NCBI GenBank assembly: GCA_942486035.1
Contig: CALNXK010000354.1
Location: forward strand, 107,501-171,500
Length of the DNA stretch: 64,000 nt
Direction: 5' to 3'
Origin: Porites lobata
Taxonomy: Eukaryota > Cnidaria > Anthozoa > Scleractinia > Poritidae
Shown: in pieces, positions 24,901-36,200 of the stretch
Layout: each line of letters begins with the position of its first letter
Position numbering within the stretch: the first letter of the stretch is position 1
Program-made: the position numbers and the translations under genes
The notes under the pieces: generated by a model
The model's database searches: none
What the model was told of the DNA's origin: nothing
Seen by the model: only the letters and a program-made list of their open reading frames with translations

Positions 24901-26995
24901 TGTTGTGTTCACATGGATCCACTCTGACCTCATAAAAATTAAGACAACGGACGATTGAAAATTTGAATGCCAAAATCGAGGTCAAATATCTAGCTGGTAT
25001 AGTTAGAAATTTGAACGGCTTAAAGTAAACACATGACTGTTTTAATTTTTGTATGACAAAGCATGCAAAAGCCTGGATACACGTGTGGTGCCTGTCTACT
25101 AATGAACACGGTGCATCGATCATTTCAGTTATCACTGAAAATGAACCGCAAGCTCTTTACAAGACTCTTTCGCATACAACGAAAGTTTACAACACCCAAC
25201 CAGTTAGCCTTACCATCGAAGTTTTACTTATAGAGATTATTCTTTTTTCGACCACTGAAGTATTCCCTTGTTCCAAAGTAATTAACGCTTTCAAGTGATA
25301 TTATTCATTGACCAATCTGTTCTGAAAAAGCTTGACATCTTTCTCATTAATCTTTTCTAAGCTTTCTTCACAAAACATGCATTGCACTCTGAATATGTAG
25401 TCAGTCATGTCATGATTCTTATCCCCAGTTTCCATAGTATTTGCTAGGACTGCCTGGGACCATGACCCTACCTTTGGTGAGCTCACACATGCGAAAAAAG
25501 AAGTGCTTGCATTTTTAGAGTCTTGCTGCTAAGCAAGCTCGACTAATCATTATGTCTTGTAAAATACTTCAATAAACAGCAGATAGTTATTGTAAGTTGG
25601 ACCTGATGGAAACCTCACGTGTCGGCTTTAAAGTTTTTGTTAATTCTTCTGAAAAATGAGGCTTTAATAATATATTTTATCTGCGTTTGTGTGAGATGTG
25701 AATCCTGAAGATAACTTTTTCTCTTCGCTTCTTTTGCCTTTTCTTTTCTATTTCTTTTTGTTTAGTTTTCCTAGTAAACAATAATTGTGGACATCTCTGT
25801 TTAAGACAGGCTTATTTTACAGAAATTTGGTGAAGGCATCAACAAAACCTGAATTGAACTGGATCTGATTAGCCCCCTGTTTTCCACTAAATGACAAAAG
25901 TGTAGGGATAATGTTTCAGTTGATCCAATCCAGTTTAATGAAGGCTTTGTCTCTGATGTGGGTATAAAAAAGTATTTTTTTTGGCACAGCCTGTTGATTC
26001 TATTAAAAGCTGAAGGATAATTTTTAAAACAAAGGAAACTTTATATGATAATTTCGCATTTCTTTTGCATCACTCATGCAACAAACATAATTTCTCATTT
26101 CTAAGATGTCAAGAGAGTGAGAGAGTCCAGGAGAAAAACAAAAGTGTAAAATTATGCAAAAATGAACATCTGCGCAAATTCAGTTCCGCAGGATACTTCC
26201 ATGAAATTTATCAAAATAAGAGCGCGCAAAAACACAAATCGTCACGCGCTGTGCACATTTTCAAAGGATAAAATAAGATTAACGAAACAAAGAATTGTTA
26301 CTTACTATTCCGCCATTAACGTGTATTCGAGAAAATATGGCCCATAGGCTTTGACCTGTGAAGAATTGGGTCCAGGTGATCTTTGCCTCGCCACTGACAA
26401 ATTCATGGATTTTTCTTCTTCTGGTGATGGCACAGTCGGAAGAGATTTTCTTTTGTTTTTCGGCGAACTTTCATCGCTTAGCCTTTGTGTTTGCATTCCG
26501 TTAGTTTCCGAACGGGAATGACTTCTTGCTTGAAACTGATGACTCTCATCTAAATCTCCCAGAAAGAGCTGTGGGTTGAGTAAAGGTAACAACTATGTTA
26601 CACTTACTGATCGCTAATCTTTTGTCATAAATGTGTTTATGGAGCAGTAGGAATTCGTTGCTCTGAGAAAAGAAAACTTCACCGGGAGAGTGAATGGCGA
26701 TTAACAACCTTAAGAACGTATAAAACTCGAATAAAGCATAAAAACGCTGACAAGCACTGTGCCACCTGTGATCAATTCTGCCATGAATTTCCCTGACGCA
26801 CTGGATTCTATAGGGTTTTACTATACCGCTTGTTAAAATAATCTCTACAAGAGTGACATCATATAGAAGGGTCACAGAGTAAACAAAACGCCTAGCGCTA
26901 GTTAACTCCAAAACTCTTACGGTTATATCTTCGATCGAGACGTTTTGAAACCTACCTTCTTTCTGAGTTGATGAGTAACGTTTAACATTGCTCAT
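12980..26995 (-). CDS. AKTIP: AKTIP / FTS (fused toes), UEV-type dynein adaptor subunit
   Basis: Nine coding exons on the minus strand: 26995-26956, 26555-26306, 23655-23591, 20746-20646, 20111-20023, 18767-18669, 16924-16820, 15631-15571, 13078-12980 (TAG stop). They sum to 909 nt (302 residues), phases agree throughout and every junction is GT-AG. The human protein is of similar length. Diagnostic segments in order: YGPYFLEYTLMAEY, LPGVYVLPAAKSPL, WYGVIFIRMGSYQDGIFKF, ENFPDGDCP, FHPVINMETGELDVKR, LLYARRIFYKID, NPLNPEAAHL and the tail GLSWMKKGSNQIFSK. This is an E2-like fold; where active E2s have their catalytic Cys after the HPN motif there is none, so it is a UEV-type protein. AKTIP joins Hook and FHIP proteins to link dynein to endosomes and is also tied to telomere upkeep. 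The serine-rich N-terminus is poorly conserved; the exon-2 acceptor could instead be at 26568, but that breaks the frame from exon 1. Confidence 0.94.
14030..14335. repeat. Fold-back pair of tRNA-headed SINE copies
   Basis: The minus strand of 14101-14173 has a tRNA-like head: A-box TTAGCTCAATGG, B-box GGTTCGATTCC (complement of 14109-14120) and a 7-bp acceptor-like pairing GGCTTGA/TCAAGCC, but the anticodon arm does not pair. The flanks 'gagaacctgaaaaaattcagg' and its complement at about 14273-14290 form a large inverted repeat. A similar structure occurs at 56194-56700. It lies in the last AKTIP intron. Confidence 0.65.
14566..14690. mobile_element. 125-bp MITE, family with 25840-25951
   Basis: Ends 'tggacaaaacctggatcaga' and the complement of 'ggatcctatccaggttttgtcaa' form TIRs of about 17 bp. 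A diverged relative with 'aacaaaacctgaattgaact' and 'aatccagtttaatg' lies at 25840-25951. Non-coding. Confidence 0.6.
15128..15502. mobile_element. 375-bp fold-back element
   Basis: Arms of about 120 bp: 'tttatagagaatagagaagt' at the left against the complement of 'cttgtcttctctataaa' at the right, then 'gggattggttagcatattca' against the complement of 'ggatatgccaaccaatcc'. The central 'ccttctaatattggtttggat' also pairs with 'ataccaattttagaagg'. It sits just downstream of AKTIP exon 8 in transcript order. Confidence 0.7.
15818..16060 (+). repeat. GGTGCAAAGAAAGTCA repeat, copy 2
   Basis: Same family as 4751-5401 and 24092-24331. It starts 'gggtgcaaagaaagtca' and ends near 'cactagccgcgggctattgg'. 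It lies in an AKTIP intron. Confidence 0.7.
16460..16506. repeat. TAATG pentanucleotide microsatellite
   Basis: Nine to ten tandem copies of taatg/taacg. A (CA)n run follows at 16725-16750. Confidence 0.9.
17302..17427. mobile_element. 126-bp MITE with TA target duplication
   Basis: Perfect 23-bp TIR beginning GAGCGGTTTTCACTTGACTG, flanked by TA (17300-17301 and 17428-17429). Removing it restores a minisatellite unit equal in layout to the one at about 17959. The interior is (AAAACC)n-like. TA duplication fits Tc1/mariner-type mobilisation. Confidence 0.88.
17464..17817. mobile_element. 354-bp MITE with TA target duplication
   Basis: TIRs CCCTGTGAGCAGAGGCTA at the left and the complement of tagcctctgctcgcaggg at the right, followed inward by 'ctgtgtgagctgg' and its complement. 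Flanked by TA at 17462-17463 and 17818-17819. A lone right end of the same type ('gcctctgctcgcagggta') occurs near 56877-56894. Confidence 0.85.
18209..18474. mobile_element. 266-bp TIR element (GAACACACTAGG ends)
   Basis: Inverted ends carry GAACACACTAGG at the left and CCTAGTGTGTTC at the right. The 90-codon ORF it contains looks translatable but has no domain and spans the element, so I do not call it a gene. Confidence 0.65.
19031..19534. mobile_element. About 500-bp TIR element (ATAGATCGTTTTCAC ends)
   Basis: Left end 'atagatcgttttcactgtcac' pairs with the complement of 'gtctctgtgaaaaccatctat' at the right. Non-coding; it lies in the AKTIP intron between exons 5 and 6. Confidence 0.55.
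20760..22700. other. AKTIP intron 3, left part; no gene seen
   Basis: No supported gene. It contains a short direct repeat 'aatgatatctgttgttct' (about 21643 and 21695) and a TTG-tailed retroelement-like end at about 22165-22206 ('ttggttgttgctgttgttgttg'). Overlapping short ORFs on both strands at 20850-21133 carry no recognisable domain. Confidence 0.45.
22703..22793. repeat. Perfect 39-bp inverted repeat, 13-nt loop
   Basis: Arms 22703-22741 and 22755-22793 are exact complements of each other; the loop is 'agtccaagcctag'. Pairing stops at both outer edges. It lies inside the AKTIP intron between exons 3 and 4, so the host transcript would form a 91-nt hairpin. No target duplication is visible. 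Confidence 0.93.
23335..23507. mobile_element. About 173-bp TIR repeat, copy 1 of an inverted pair
   Basis: Ends 'gggttgtcaaaa' and 'ttttgacaaccc'. The reverse-oriented copy is at 23910-24083; both contain 'tagccagccgatactagcc'-type sequence. The two copies straddle AKTIP exon 3 (23591-23655). Confidence 0.8.
23910..24083. mobile_element. About 174-bp TIR repeat, copy 2 of an inverted pair
   Basis: Reverse-complement relative of 23335-23507 over its whole length, with matching 'gtcaaaagtagccggctgcc' at one end and 'ctttctgacaaccc' at the other. Confidence 0.8.
24092..24331 (+). repeat. GGTGCAAAGAAAGTCA repeat, copy 3
   Basis: Complete member: begins 'ggggtgcaaagaaagtca' and ends 'actactttctttgcacgc', so the ends are inverted copies of each other. 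The core has 'tttgcccattgggcaagtta'. Confidence 0.75.
24425..24593 (+). mobile_element. GGGCTGTGC TIR repeat, copy 1 (copy 2 at 33123-33280)
   Basis: Both copies share 'gctcttgggtga', 'catacaaatcatatgctggg' and 'ggttcagagcactgggctcc'; the ends 'gggctgtgc' and 'gcacagcc' are inverted. One copy is in an AKTIP intron and the other in a CCNDBP1 intron. Confidence 0.8.
25840..25951. mobile_element. MITE related to 14566-14690
   Basis: Shares 'acaaaacct' at one end, 'ttgatccaatccag' near the other and a central 'aaatgacaaaag' with the 14566-14690 copy. Non-coding, in AKTIP intron 2. Confidence 0.5.
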
Positions 26996-27259
26996 CGACA
27001 AAACCAGGAAACGCTCTGGAATACTGCCCATATGTTAGAATAATCAATTCAACACCCTTCTCCACATCTCACAGTCTAATAATGACTTATTATCAAGAGA
27101 TGGTTCGATAATTTCTCAGACGCTCTTCAAAGTAAATCATAAATATTTATCACTACAACTGCGGCGGCCATTTTTGATTGCAAGGTCACGTGGCTATGTC
27201 GTTATTGGCTATTGTCGGAAATTTTCGTGACGCTCGAGGAAACGACGAAAGCTTGCAAT
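26996..27259. promoter_or_regulatory. Bidirectional AKTIP/CCNDBP1 promoter, 264 bp
   Basis: The two start codons point away from each other with 264 bp between them. Visible motifs: E-box CACGTG at 27187-27192 in the context GTCACGTGGC, an inverted CCAAT box (ATTGG at 27204-27208), and a YY1-like GGCGGCCATTTTT at 27164-27175. A second YY1-like word, ATATGGCGGG, overlaps the CCNDBP1 ATG. No TATA box stands out. The layout fits a shared housekeeping promoter; transcription start sites are not known. Confidence 0.7.
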
Positions 27260-30200
27260 ATGGCGGGTGATGGAGCAGAAGAAGTTTTGCAATCATTGAT
27301 AGATACTCTTGAACTATGTGTAGGAAAAATAAAAGGTAAGGTTGTATAAACAAAAATGCAAACTCTTTCAGCGTGTTTCAGTACAACAGATGACAGTGAT
27401 TTACCGTATTTATTCGATTAACCGCCCTGGGCGCTTTAATATTAAATTTTTGGACCTTGAGAGTGCAGGGTGGGCGCTTATTCGAGGCTGGGCGCTTATT
27501 AAATTTTCACCATTTTCAGCAAGTGAAGTATGTTTATTTTGCAACAAAACAATAAATGCTAATAACAAAATGCGAAGAAGTAACAAAGCAAGGTTTCTGT
27601 AAATTGCTCTGAAGAAAACCCCGTTCTCGCAGGCCCTGCCAGGGTAAATTCCGACAAGCGACATGGCCCAAAAAGTAGCGACAGCACATAAAATGATATT
27701 GACACAAGAGACAACCTCCCTCGGCCAAATTGCGACAGTGACGGAAAAGCTGACAATAAGCGACAAGCATTTATAAACAACGAGACGAGACATTTTAAAA
27801 TTCAGACGGGCGACATGGGACCCCCCCTGGCAGGGTCTTTTCTCGGGGAAGTCTCTAATTAGAATTTATTCATTCAAGTGGGTGGGATGGGGGTGAGCGC
27901 TAATTTGAGTTTGATTGGGGGGAGGAGGGGGTGGGCGCTTATTCGAGGCTGGGCGCTTATTAACCTTTTCTGCTTTTAGGATGGCGCTTATTCGAGGTGG
28001 GCGCTAATTCGAGGTTGGGCGCTTATTCGAATAAATACAGTATGTCATTTTATGGTATGCCATACACTTCAAAAGATCAACAGTAATGCAACTCATGTGG
28101 AAGAGGTTAATGTCACTTTTTAAAATTCTTTTGTTCCTTTTTTTTCACAGAGGGAAGTTTAGGTCAAGTGATGGAAGACTTGGAAATGAATTTCTCTTTG
28201 GAGGAGTTTTGGATGAAATTAGGTAGATTAAGGAAGGCTTAAATTTAAGACTTACTTCTTTCATTGTCATCATCATCATCATCATCATCATCATCAGCGG
28301 CAGCGGCAGCAGCAGCAGCAGCTTTTCAGTGTTTTACTTTGGAATTTAACCTTTGTTTTTTCAAAATTTCAAAATCTATTTATTCCAAAATTCATATTAC
28401 GGTCCCTTGCGAGACCTTTCAATAGGCCACTTCCGAGTTCCAAAAACCCTCACTTTCAAAATAAGGCTAAGTGCACAACCTTTCTTGTGGAAATGAGTTT
28501 TATTTGCAGGAGAATGAAAAATCATTCCTTATCAAAGGTTGAGCACCTAACCTCGTTTTGATACAGAGGCCTGGGGGAACTCGGAAATGGTCTATTCAAG
28601 GGGTGGTATACTATAATAGAATTAGAATAAATATTATTATTATGGAATTCTGTAAGGCCGACAAGCCATCCCCCTTATATCAGCTGTGTTGCCTAATTTT
28701 AGGTTGGTTGTTCAGACGAAAGAAAAAAACCTAAAAAAAATCACAGGAAGTCTGAGAATAGGAGGCCTGAAACCCAGCATCTTTGCCATGGAGCCTGGAA
28801 ACAACAAGACTTGCTCACTAAAGCAACACAAACTCAATATAGTGGAAAATATGATGGTTGATATCAGAGTACATCAATTTAAAGCAAAAAAGATACACCA
28901 CTGAAATTTTTCTGCCTGGGAATGCTGTTACAATGCTCATTTTTCAGATTAAAAGGTTAAACTTCATTGTTCCTAAAAAAGCCAAAAATTTGGGTTGTCG
29001 AAAAAAAAAAAAAAGTGAAAAATAGGGGATAGTCATATACCACCAGGAAAAAAATAATTGTTGTTAACCTTTCTCTTTTGAGGGACTGATCATGATACTG
29101 TGATAATCGAAAACGCTCCAAAGAAAATGTTTGGAAATAGATAGATAGAAACCTTTATTTCTATAGGGTAACTCCTTCAGTTTTTGTACAAAATAAAAAC
29201 TCCTATCCTTAGAGGTGATAATTAATTACAATAATTAAAAATAGCTATAAAATGTTATATCAAGGACTTAAAAATTAAATTACAAGTAAAATCATAAAAA
29301 TCTTAAAACCTGAATCTGATTAAAAATTACACAACCATGATAAAAAAAGGCCTTTTTCGTACATTCTAACTTTATAGACGGGAATCTAAGTTTACCGCTG
29401 CTCCTTGTTGTTCTGGGCAATTTATCCTTGTTATAATTAAAATAGTGCATAAAAAAGAGATGGAAGAGAGTTTGTTATTTTTAAAAAAAAAGGACGAGTG
29501 GTGATAATTTAGTCTTCTTTTTTTTCTCAGGAATGACATTCAAAGCAGTTTCCAAAGAAGCCACAAAATTGACAGTGTCCTTTTCCAAACCTCCAGCACC
29601 ATCTGTTGAAGTAAGGAATTTGACAAATCAGAACAAATCAGGTTTCATTCCATCACAGGATCTTTGTCACATGTTTTTCCATCATAAATCACCAAAGCCA
29701 AAATTTCCATCCATTGATAAAGGTTCTGTGACACTATTGAAAGCCTGTACTTACATAAAAATGTTTGATGCTTCAACAGTAACCTGATATATTCTGGTTT
29801 GAATTAACAGGATTTTTTCATTTGCCAGGATTTTTTAATCTACCAGTAACAATCAATTAGTAATAATTCAGTATTAAGGGCATTTTACTTGAGGTGACTA
29901 CACATTATAAAATCCTTTTGTTTACTAAATCCTTTCGTTTACTTGTAGCTATTTGGCATTAGTTGATAGTATCTGTTTCACGGTTTTAGTAAAATCATTA
30001 TATTATTGACTTAAAATATAAAAGAGAAGAAAGTAGTATTTAATATTTGGTTGTCATAAAACTGATGGTTTCCTAGTTTCTTAGTTTATCATCTGTAACC
30101 ATGTCTTTTGACAGTGTATTGAGTTTAGTTACTGGGTAGATTGAAGATTTTCTGTTATCAAATTACTTTGCTAGGAGCTGCAGTGTCTTTTGACTGGTTT

Positions 30201-33200
30201 TGAAACAGCAGTCATTGCTATGCTAACGATATATCATTCCTTGCCGCTGTCTCAAGGTAGGTTTAGGATTGAAAGTACTTAGTACTGTTAGCAGTTGAGT
30301 TGGATACTAAACTGTCACAAATGTTTGCATACCCATCTGAGCATTGTTTTCAAAAAGAAAAAGTAGGGTTTTAAGAGGTATTCATCAGTTAGGCTTGAAA
30401 CAATGTTGGGTTGAGGATTTGATACAATTTGCTGTGCATAAGTGTGAATAAATTACGCGGATGATAAAATTCCTCCTTCAGAGAAGAGAAAAGAGCCAAC
30501 AACAAACTCATCCCCAGCCTGAGAAAATATTTTGCAACACCACCTCTTGTTCCCCTGTGAAATGATTTCTGAGAAAACAAGTGCAGAAATTCCACACTGG
30601 TGATGCGTCACTTATGGGTAGTGCTTCTGTCTGGATAAAGCCAATTTTTTTAGCCAATCAGAAGGCTGCACTACCCAGATCTGGGTAGTGGTGCAACATC
30701 AGTATGGAATTTTTGCAGTTGTTTTTAAGATATCATTTAGCAGCGTCGTGTTGGCTGGTTTCTCAGGTTATAACTTATCCCAAAAATTGCATCAGTGTTA
30801 TGGAACTCGAGTGAACACTCTAACTTTTGCTCCACCACTGCTTCCCCAAAAAGTCATAGCCCAGGGGCCCGTTTCTCGAAAGTCGTAGTAACTTTTCAGG
30901 CCCGAAATCAAATATTCAAATCGAAATATAAAGAATAAGAGTGCGGTTCCTGGCTAGCAAACCACTCCATTTTGTTTCATTAACTAATAGTTTTATTATG
31001 TTAAATGCAAAACTACTGAAACCTTTTTCTTGCATGTAAACCAAAACAGCTTTACAGGTCCGTTAATTATCAGGACTTTTGAGAAAGGAGCCCTAGGGCT
31101 GAAAATAATTATTCTTCTCTTGAGAAGGACATATGTCCTAATAAGACACCATCTTGGTCGGACATTTAACAAAATTTTGGTTGGACATCACCATAAAAAA
31201 AGCTTGAACTTTATTTGTATATCCTGTCCCTAAAATATGAACAAACGCAAACGTTTTGCTACTTTCGAGAAGCATTATGCTACCTTTCAAGTAAATTAGA
31301 AGACATACTATGATAATGTAAAAGAAAACTTCATTACCCAAGTCAATTTTGTTTTGTGACTTTGAGGATTTACTCAAGGTGGATTTTTATTCTTTCTTAC
31401 TGTAAAATGATTTACAATAAAAAAATTAGCCAGACGTAATGTCCGAACACAGGTAAGATTTTGTCAGACTCTAAAAAATTTTGGTTGGCTGATGTCCCAT
31501 GACTGACTGTTATTTGCAGCCCTGCAGTAGCCAGTCTGATTATCTTTAACCTTTTAACTTCCAGTATTATGCAATTTCTCCCTTCTGTTCTCATATGTTT
31601 CTGATAGGAATAGTGGGGAGAATCTGTGAAATGTCATTCTCAATGCTGAGTGATCCTCCTTTAATTTCTCATGACCTGCCAGGCTGCTTGATTAAGCATT
31701 TATGTTTTAATTGCGGAGGAATTTGGTAACAACCACAACTGAGGCTTAAAGGGCTAAATTCTATAGGCCATGTAATAATATATTATCATATTATTGCACG
31801 CATTTTAGGCATCCTACTGATGAACAGTTATTTTTTAGCAACTAAGATAATTTGCGGTCTGTCTACTTTGAATTTGAATATATTGTCTCAACTGTTGTAC
31901 AACACGTTGGTTTTTAATAGTTACTTGTTTATTTTAATCTATTGAGTTGAATCCATATCATGTTCATGATTCGTACAAAACAGCTTTTTGTTTTAGGAAA
32001 AAATCTTCACAAGAAACTTCAAGAAACTGTTATTACTGTAGTAGAAGACTGCCAAGCTCTTGCAACATCATTTATAAAGGAAGGTTGTTCCAGGTATGGA
32101 TACTTGTATATTTCTTGTCTGTTTAACTGATATCGTAAGTAGGTAGAAGTTATATTTTGGAATGGACTAAAGTTACACTCTATTCGCCTTTAATTAACCA
32201 GCCGTGTTACTTCTCGATTGTATACAGGGTCTCCAGTAAGCCCCTCAAACATTACCAGTGGTAAAAATTTGAGGATGCCAAGTATTAATACTTAGCATCA
32301 ATACTTACTAATTGATGCTTTGTTGAAATGATAAAGAAATAAAAAAACTCTTCTTAACAAATGGGGAGCTGAGTTAAATAAAATGGAGATTCAAACAAAA
32401 CGGTAGATCCACCACACAAGTTTGAGATAAATAATGCAAGGGAGCTTATGCAAGAAAATATGGTGTTGCAAGTCACAGAGTGCTGGGCTAGATTGGGTAA
32501 ATGAGAGTCCAAGAATCTTCATCTGATGGGGTCCAATGTTTCCTGTGTTTACGATGTACTTCTTTGCATATAAAGAAGACAGCTTTTGCACCAAGAGCTT
32601 CAGTAATATATTGATCATACAGGGCTCAAAATAATGGCAGAATGGCAACTTGTCCAGCCAAAAACCTAACTAACCGTTGATGTTAAGTGGTCACATGCAC
32701 TCTCATTCTTTAACAAACAGCCAAATCCTCGCCTGTAAATCTTACAGTTTTGTATTTTTGTAAAAACACAAATAGTAAATTTCACCAGAATTAGTTAAGT
32801 TTTTTTCCCTTAAATTTTTACTGGTCAGAAACAAGACTGACCAAGCAAGAATTTCTTTGCCTGATCATTGTGTCTAGCAACAGTCTGAAAATTAATAAGT
32901 TTCATCCCTGTCACACTTAAGTCCTTTATACAGTGGTGGTATAAGTCTGTTGTACAGTCCTTTATACAACCTCGATATAACAAACCTCTTTATAAGGAAG
33001 TAGTAATAGTAAACGATATGAAAAAGAACCTCAATATAACGAAACCTCATGATAGCGAAGATGTTGCCAGTCCTTTTGCCCTTCATAATATTGAGGTTGC
33101 ACTGTACAATGATCAGTTATCAGGGCTGTGCTCTAGAAGAGCCCGGTGGCCCCTGGCACCCAACTGTTGCTCTTGGGTGACAAGAAGATCTTAGTTTTTT

Positions 33201-36200
33201 CATACAAATCATATGCTGGGCACACTAGATTTTACAGGTTCAGAGCACTGGGCTCCCTTCAATTTTTCTTACAGCACAGACTTTTTTAAGCTATAGAATG
33301 TTGTCTTGTCTGCCTGTCTGATTCTCTCTGATTTGTCCCTTATCATGTACAGTGTTGCTAGTGCTAAGACTCAGTCAACTGGAACACTATGGGCACACTG
33401 TGATGGCCTTCAACATCTTCCAAAAGGTTAATGCTCTCATTTGTCTACAGTGGAATACTGATAATACTAGAGAAACTATTCCATGTCTTCTGAGAAATAT
33501 TTGGCCTAAATGGGTATGTAGTGCAGAGTATGGTTTTTAGGGTGTGGTAATATTCACTATTTAGTGTCTTGAAAAGGGTGTCGTTTTGGGTTAGAAACAT
33601 TTGTGGTACATGAACCAGCAACTTGTTTCCAAAAATATGGAATTCTATAATCATAGTTTAAAACAATTACGTAATCCTTTATGTTAAACAAAGTAAATCA
33701 GGGTCATTAATGAGGTCTCCTGTCTGAAAAAAGAGCAGCAAATAAAAATTAACAATTTTTATCTTAACCCGGTCAGGCGTCGGTGGCCCATTCCTACCCA
33801 AAGTGCCCTTCAAATCCCCTTAGGGTGGGATGGGGGGCTCATCATTCCCTTATTATTTTTGTCCCCTCTTCCGCTGTATAGGCAGGTACAAGGTTATGTA
33901 AATAATGATTGTTGTCTATAGAACAGTATGTTATTAAGGAAGGAGTGACCAGGATTTTGGAGTGATTTTTTAGCTTTGAAATTTTTGTTCCTTACTTTGG
34001 ATGCTGTGGGAGGAATAGCAAGAATTTAATTATTATTGTTTGGACTACTTTCCTTTGGTACCCTTGATAGTTCCAAGAGTGATCAACACCAATTTTTTTC
34101 TAACATTAACAATACATACTCAAGAGAAAAGGTTATAAGAACTAAGAAATTGGTCACTAAAGGAAAATGCTCTGATCTTTAAACAATTTCTCGCAACCAA
34201 TTCCTTATAAGTAAATGTATGAAGACTGGCGTGGAGAATACAAGTGGATATAATGTGGCTTAGAGGGTAAAGGGGTTTTTGATTTTTGATTCCATGGATG
34301 CAAGTGAACAGGTGTTGTAAGTAAGGATGTTAGAATGTTACAAGGCAATTAAAAGACGATAGCATTTAGGTTCTAAAATGATGATTATCTTTTTGTCAGA
34401 TAATAAACAGGCAGTCATAGCAGTACTGGAGTCTAATTCAGAGCTCATTAAAGATGCACTGTCAGAGCTTGATGAAGTAAGTAATGCCTTTCTCTTTTTC
34501 ATCTGGGAATGGTTGTTTTAGCCTGTTAACATTCCCCCCCCCGGCCCCCATTTCTATGATAAAAGAAAATATTGGGAGGGAGGGTCAGGGGAGGAGTTAT
34601 TTTTTATTTGATTTGATTTTACCAGCTTTTCTAGACACAGGCCTGCCAAGAGGGAATGGGCACAAATGGGACTCAGGTCCCATGCGAGGTGCAATCCCTA
34701 CCCAATCCCACAACCCGTAAAGGTTGGCCACGCCACCGAGGTGTACGTCCCCTACTCTTTTCAAACAGTAGGGTGGGTTCTTTTATGTCCCCCAAGAACA
34801 GATCAGTGAAAGTGGTGTGAGACGGGACCTACGGTTTTTCGTCCTTACCCGTGAAGACTAGAAAGTCTGACCGTTTGCAGATGTCATTACAAAGGCAGCA
34901 CTTTCTTCTCAGTTATTTAGAGACCCTGACTGTTGGTCTGGTCAGGGTTTGAACCCATGACCTCCCGCTTGGCAGACTGGCACTCTCCCAACTGAGCTAA
35001 CCAGGTGGTGGTTAAACCAGTTTGGCTGGCCACAGGCTAGTGTTCAAAGATTTATCAAATTTCGTTTATAGAGGCACAGTCTTTGGCTATGTGTATGATG
35101 TTGATTCCCAAGACTGTTACAGATGGTGCACTGGTGCAAACAGTGCACCGGTGCACTAGTGTATCGGTGCCTCAGTGCACTGGTGCACTAGAGCAGAAAA
35201 AAGCTTCATATTCATAAGCCATTGTCAGAGTATTAAGAATGATCATAAATAGATTTTTTAATTGTGTATTAAAGTAAACGGTGCCGAGTACTGAGGACTT
35301 GTTGTAACATCTTCCAATTCCCTTTTCAAGTCTTGATTAGCGTGGAGGGTTGATCGATTTAAAAAAGTGAACGGTGCGGTGCACTGTGCTCTTTAAATAG
35401 TGCACGAGAGGGTAGAATTTTATTTCATTCTAATTTGGAAGAAGGAGGACTAACACTAGAAAGCTCAGAAAAACATCGACATTGCATTTACCCTGTATTC
35501 GGAAAAAATTGTATACTGCCCTACAACTTACAGCCATTTTAAGTTAGTTCATGGCACAATTCAGCGCACTTTCTGAAGATGTGATTTTGCACATTTTTAG
35601 CTTCATACCTTTTAGGCTTCCGCGAAGAACCATTTGTCGAGTCTTCAAAATGTGGCACCGAATGGCTTCTGATCCAGCAATAGTGAGAAAGGCCTCGAGT
35701 CATGAGTTTGAATCCATTCGCTTGTGCGACACTATAAATGATTGTCAGCTCAAAAATCTCGTTAAAAGAATTATTTGGGCACGCACTGAAGATGTTACAG
35801 TGCTTGATTTGGCAAAAATTTCCATATCATGGGAATATGTCGACGACGTGTCCAGAAGAAGTCACTGGAGAAAGTTGCGTTTTCTTTTTTTTTTGGGTGT
35901 CTTATTTTTAACATCCTCACAGGGAGGTGCTTTTTTTTGCGCTAGAATTGAACTGAAATGTGAACTGCCGTTTTGAAACACCCCGCAACAAGTCATTTTT
36001 TACCACGTCATTTCCCTTAAACCCAGAAGTTACAATCAAGAGGCCCAATTTGACACCGGGAAAATAGAAATGTGATACTAGGTATTACCGGTATATAACA
36101 AGCTTACCCTAGAGAATTTGTTTGTTAAAAAAAGTTTCTTCAGTAGTTTCTCGGCAAACCAAAGCGACTCCTTGCTCAAAATTGACTTTACCCGGTCAAA

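Noticed and set aside
26546..27031. 161-codon minus ORF across AKTIP exon 1 and intron 1
   Set aside because: It reads through the intron; the exon model 26995-26956 joined to 26555 keeps phase with the rest of AKTIP.
28264..28321. CRISPR-like or coding repeat
   Set aside because: A plain trinucleotide microsatellite inside an intron; no spacers.
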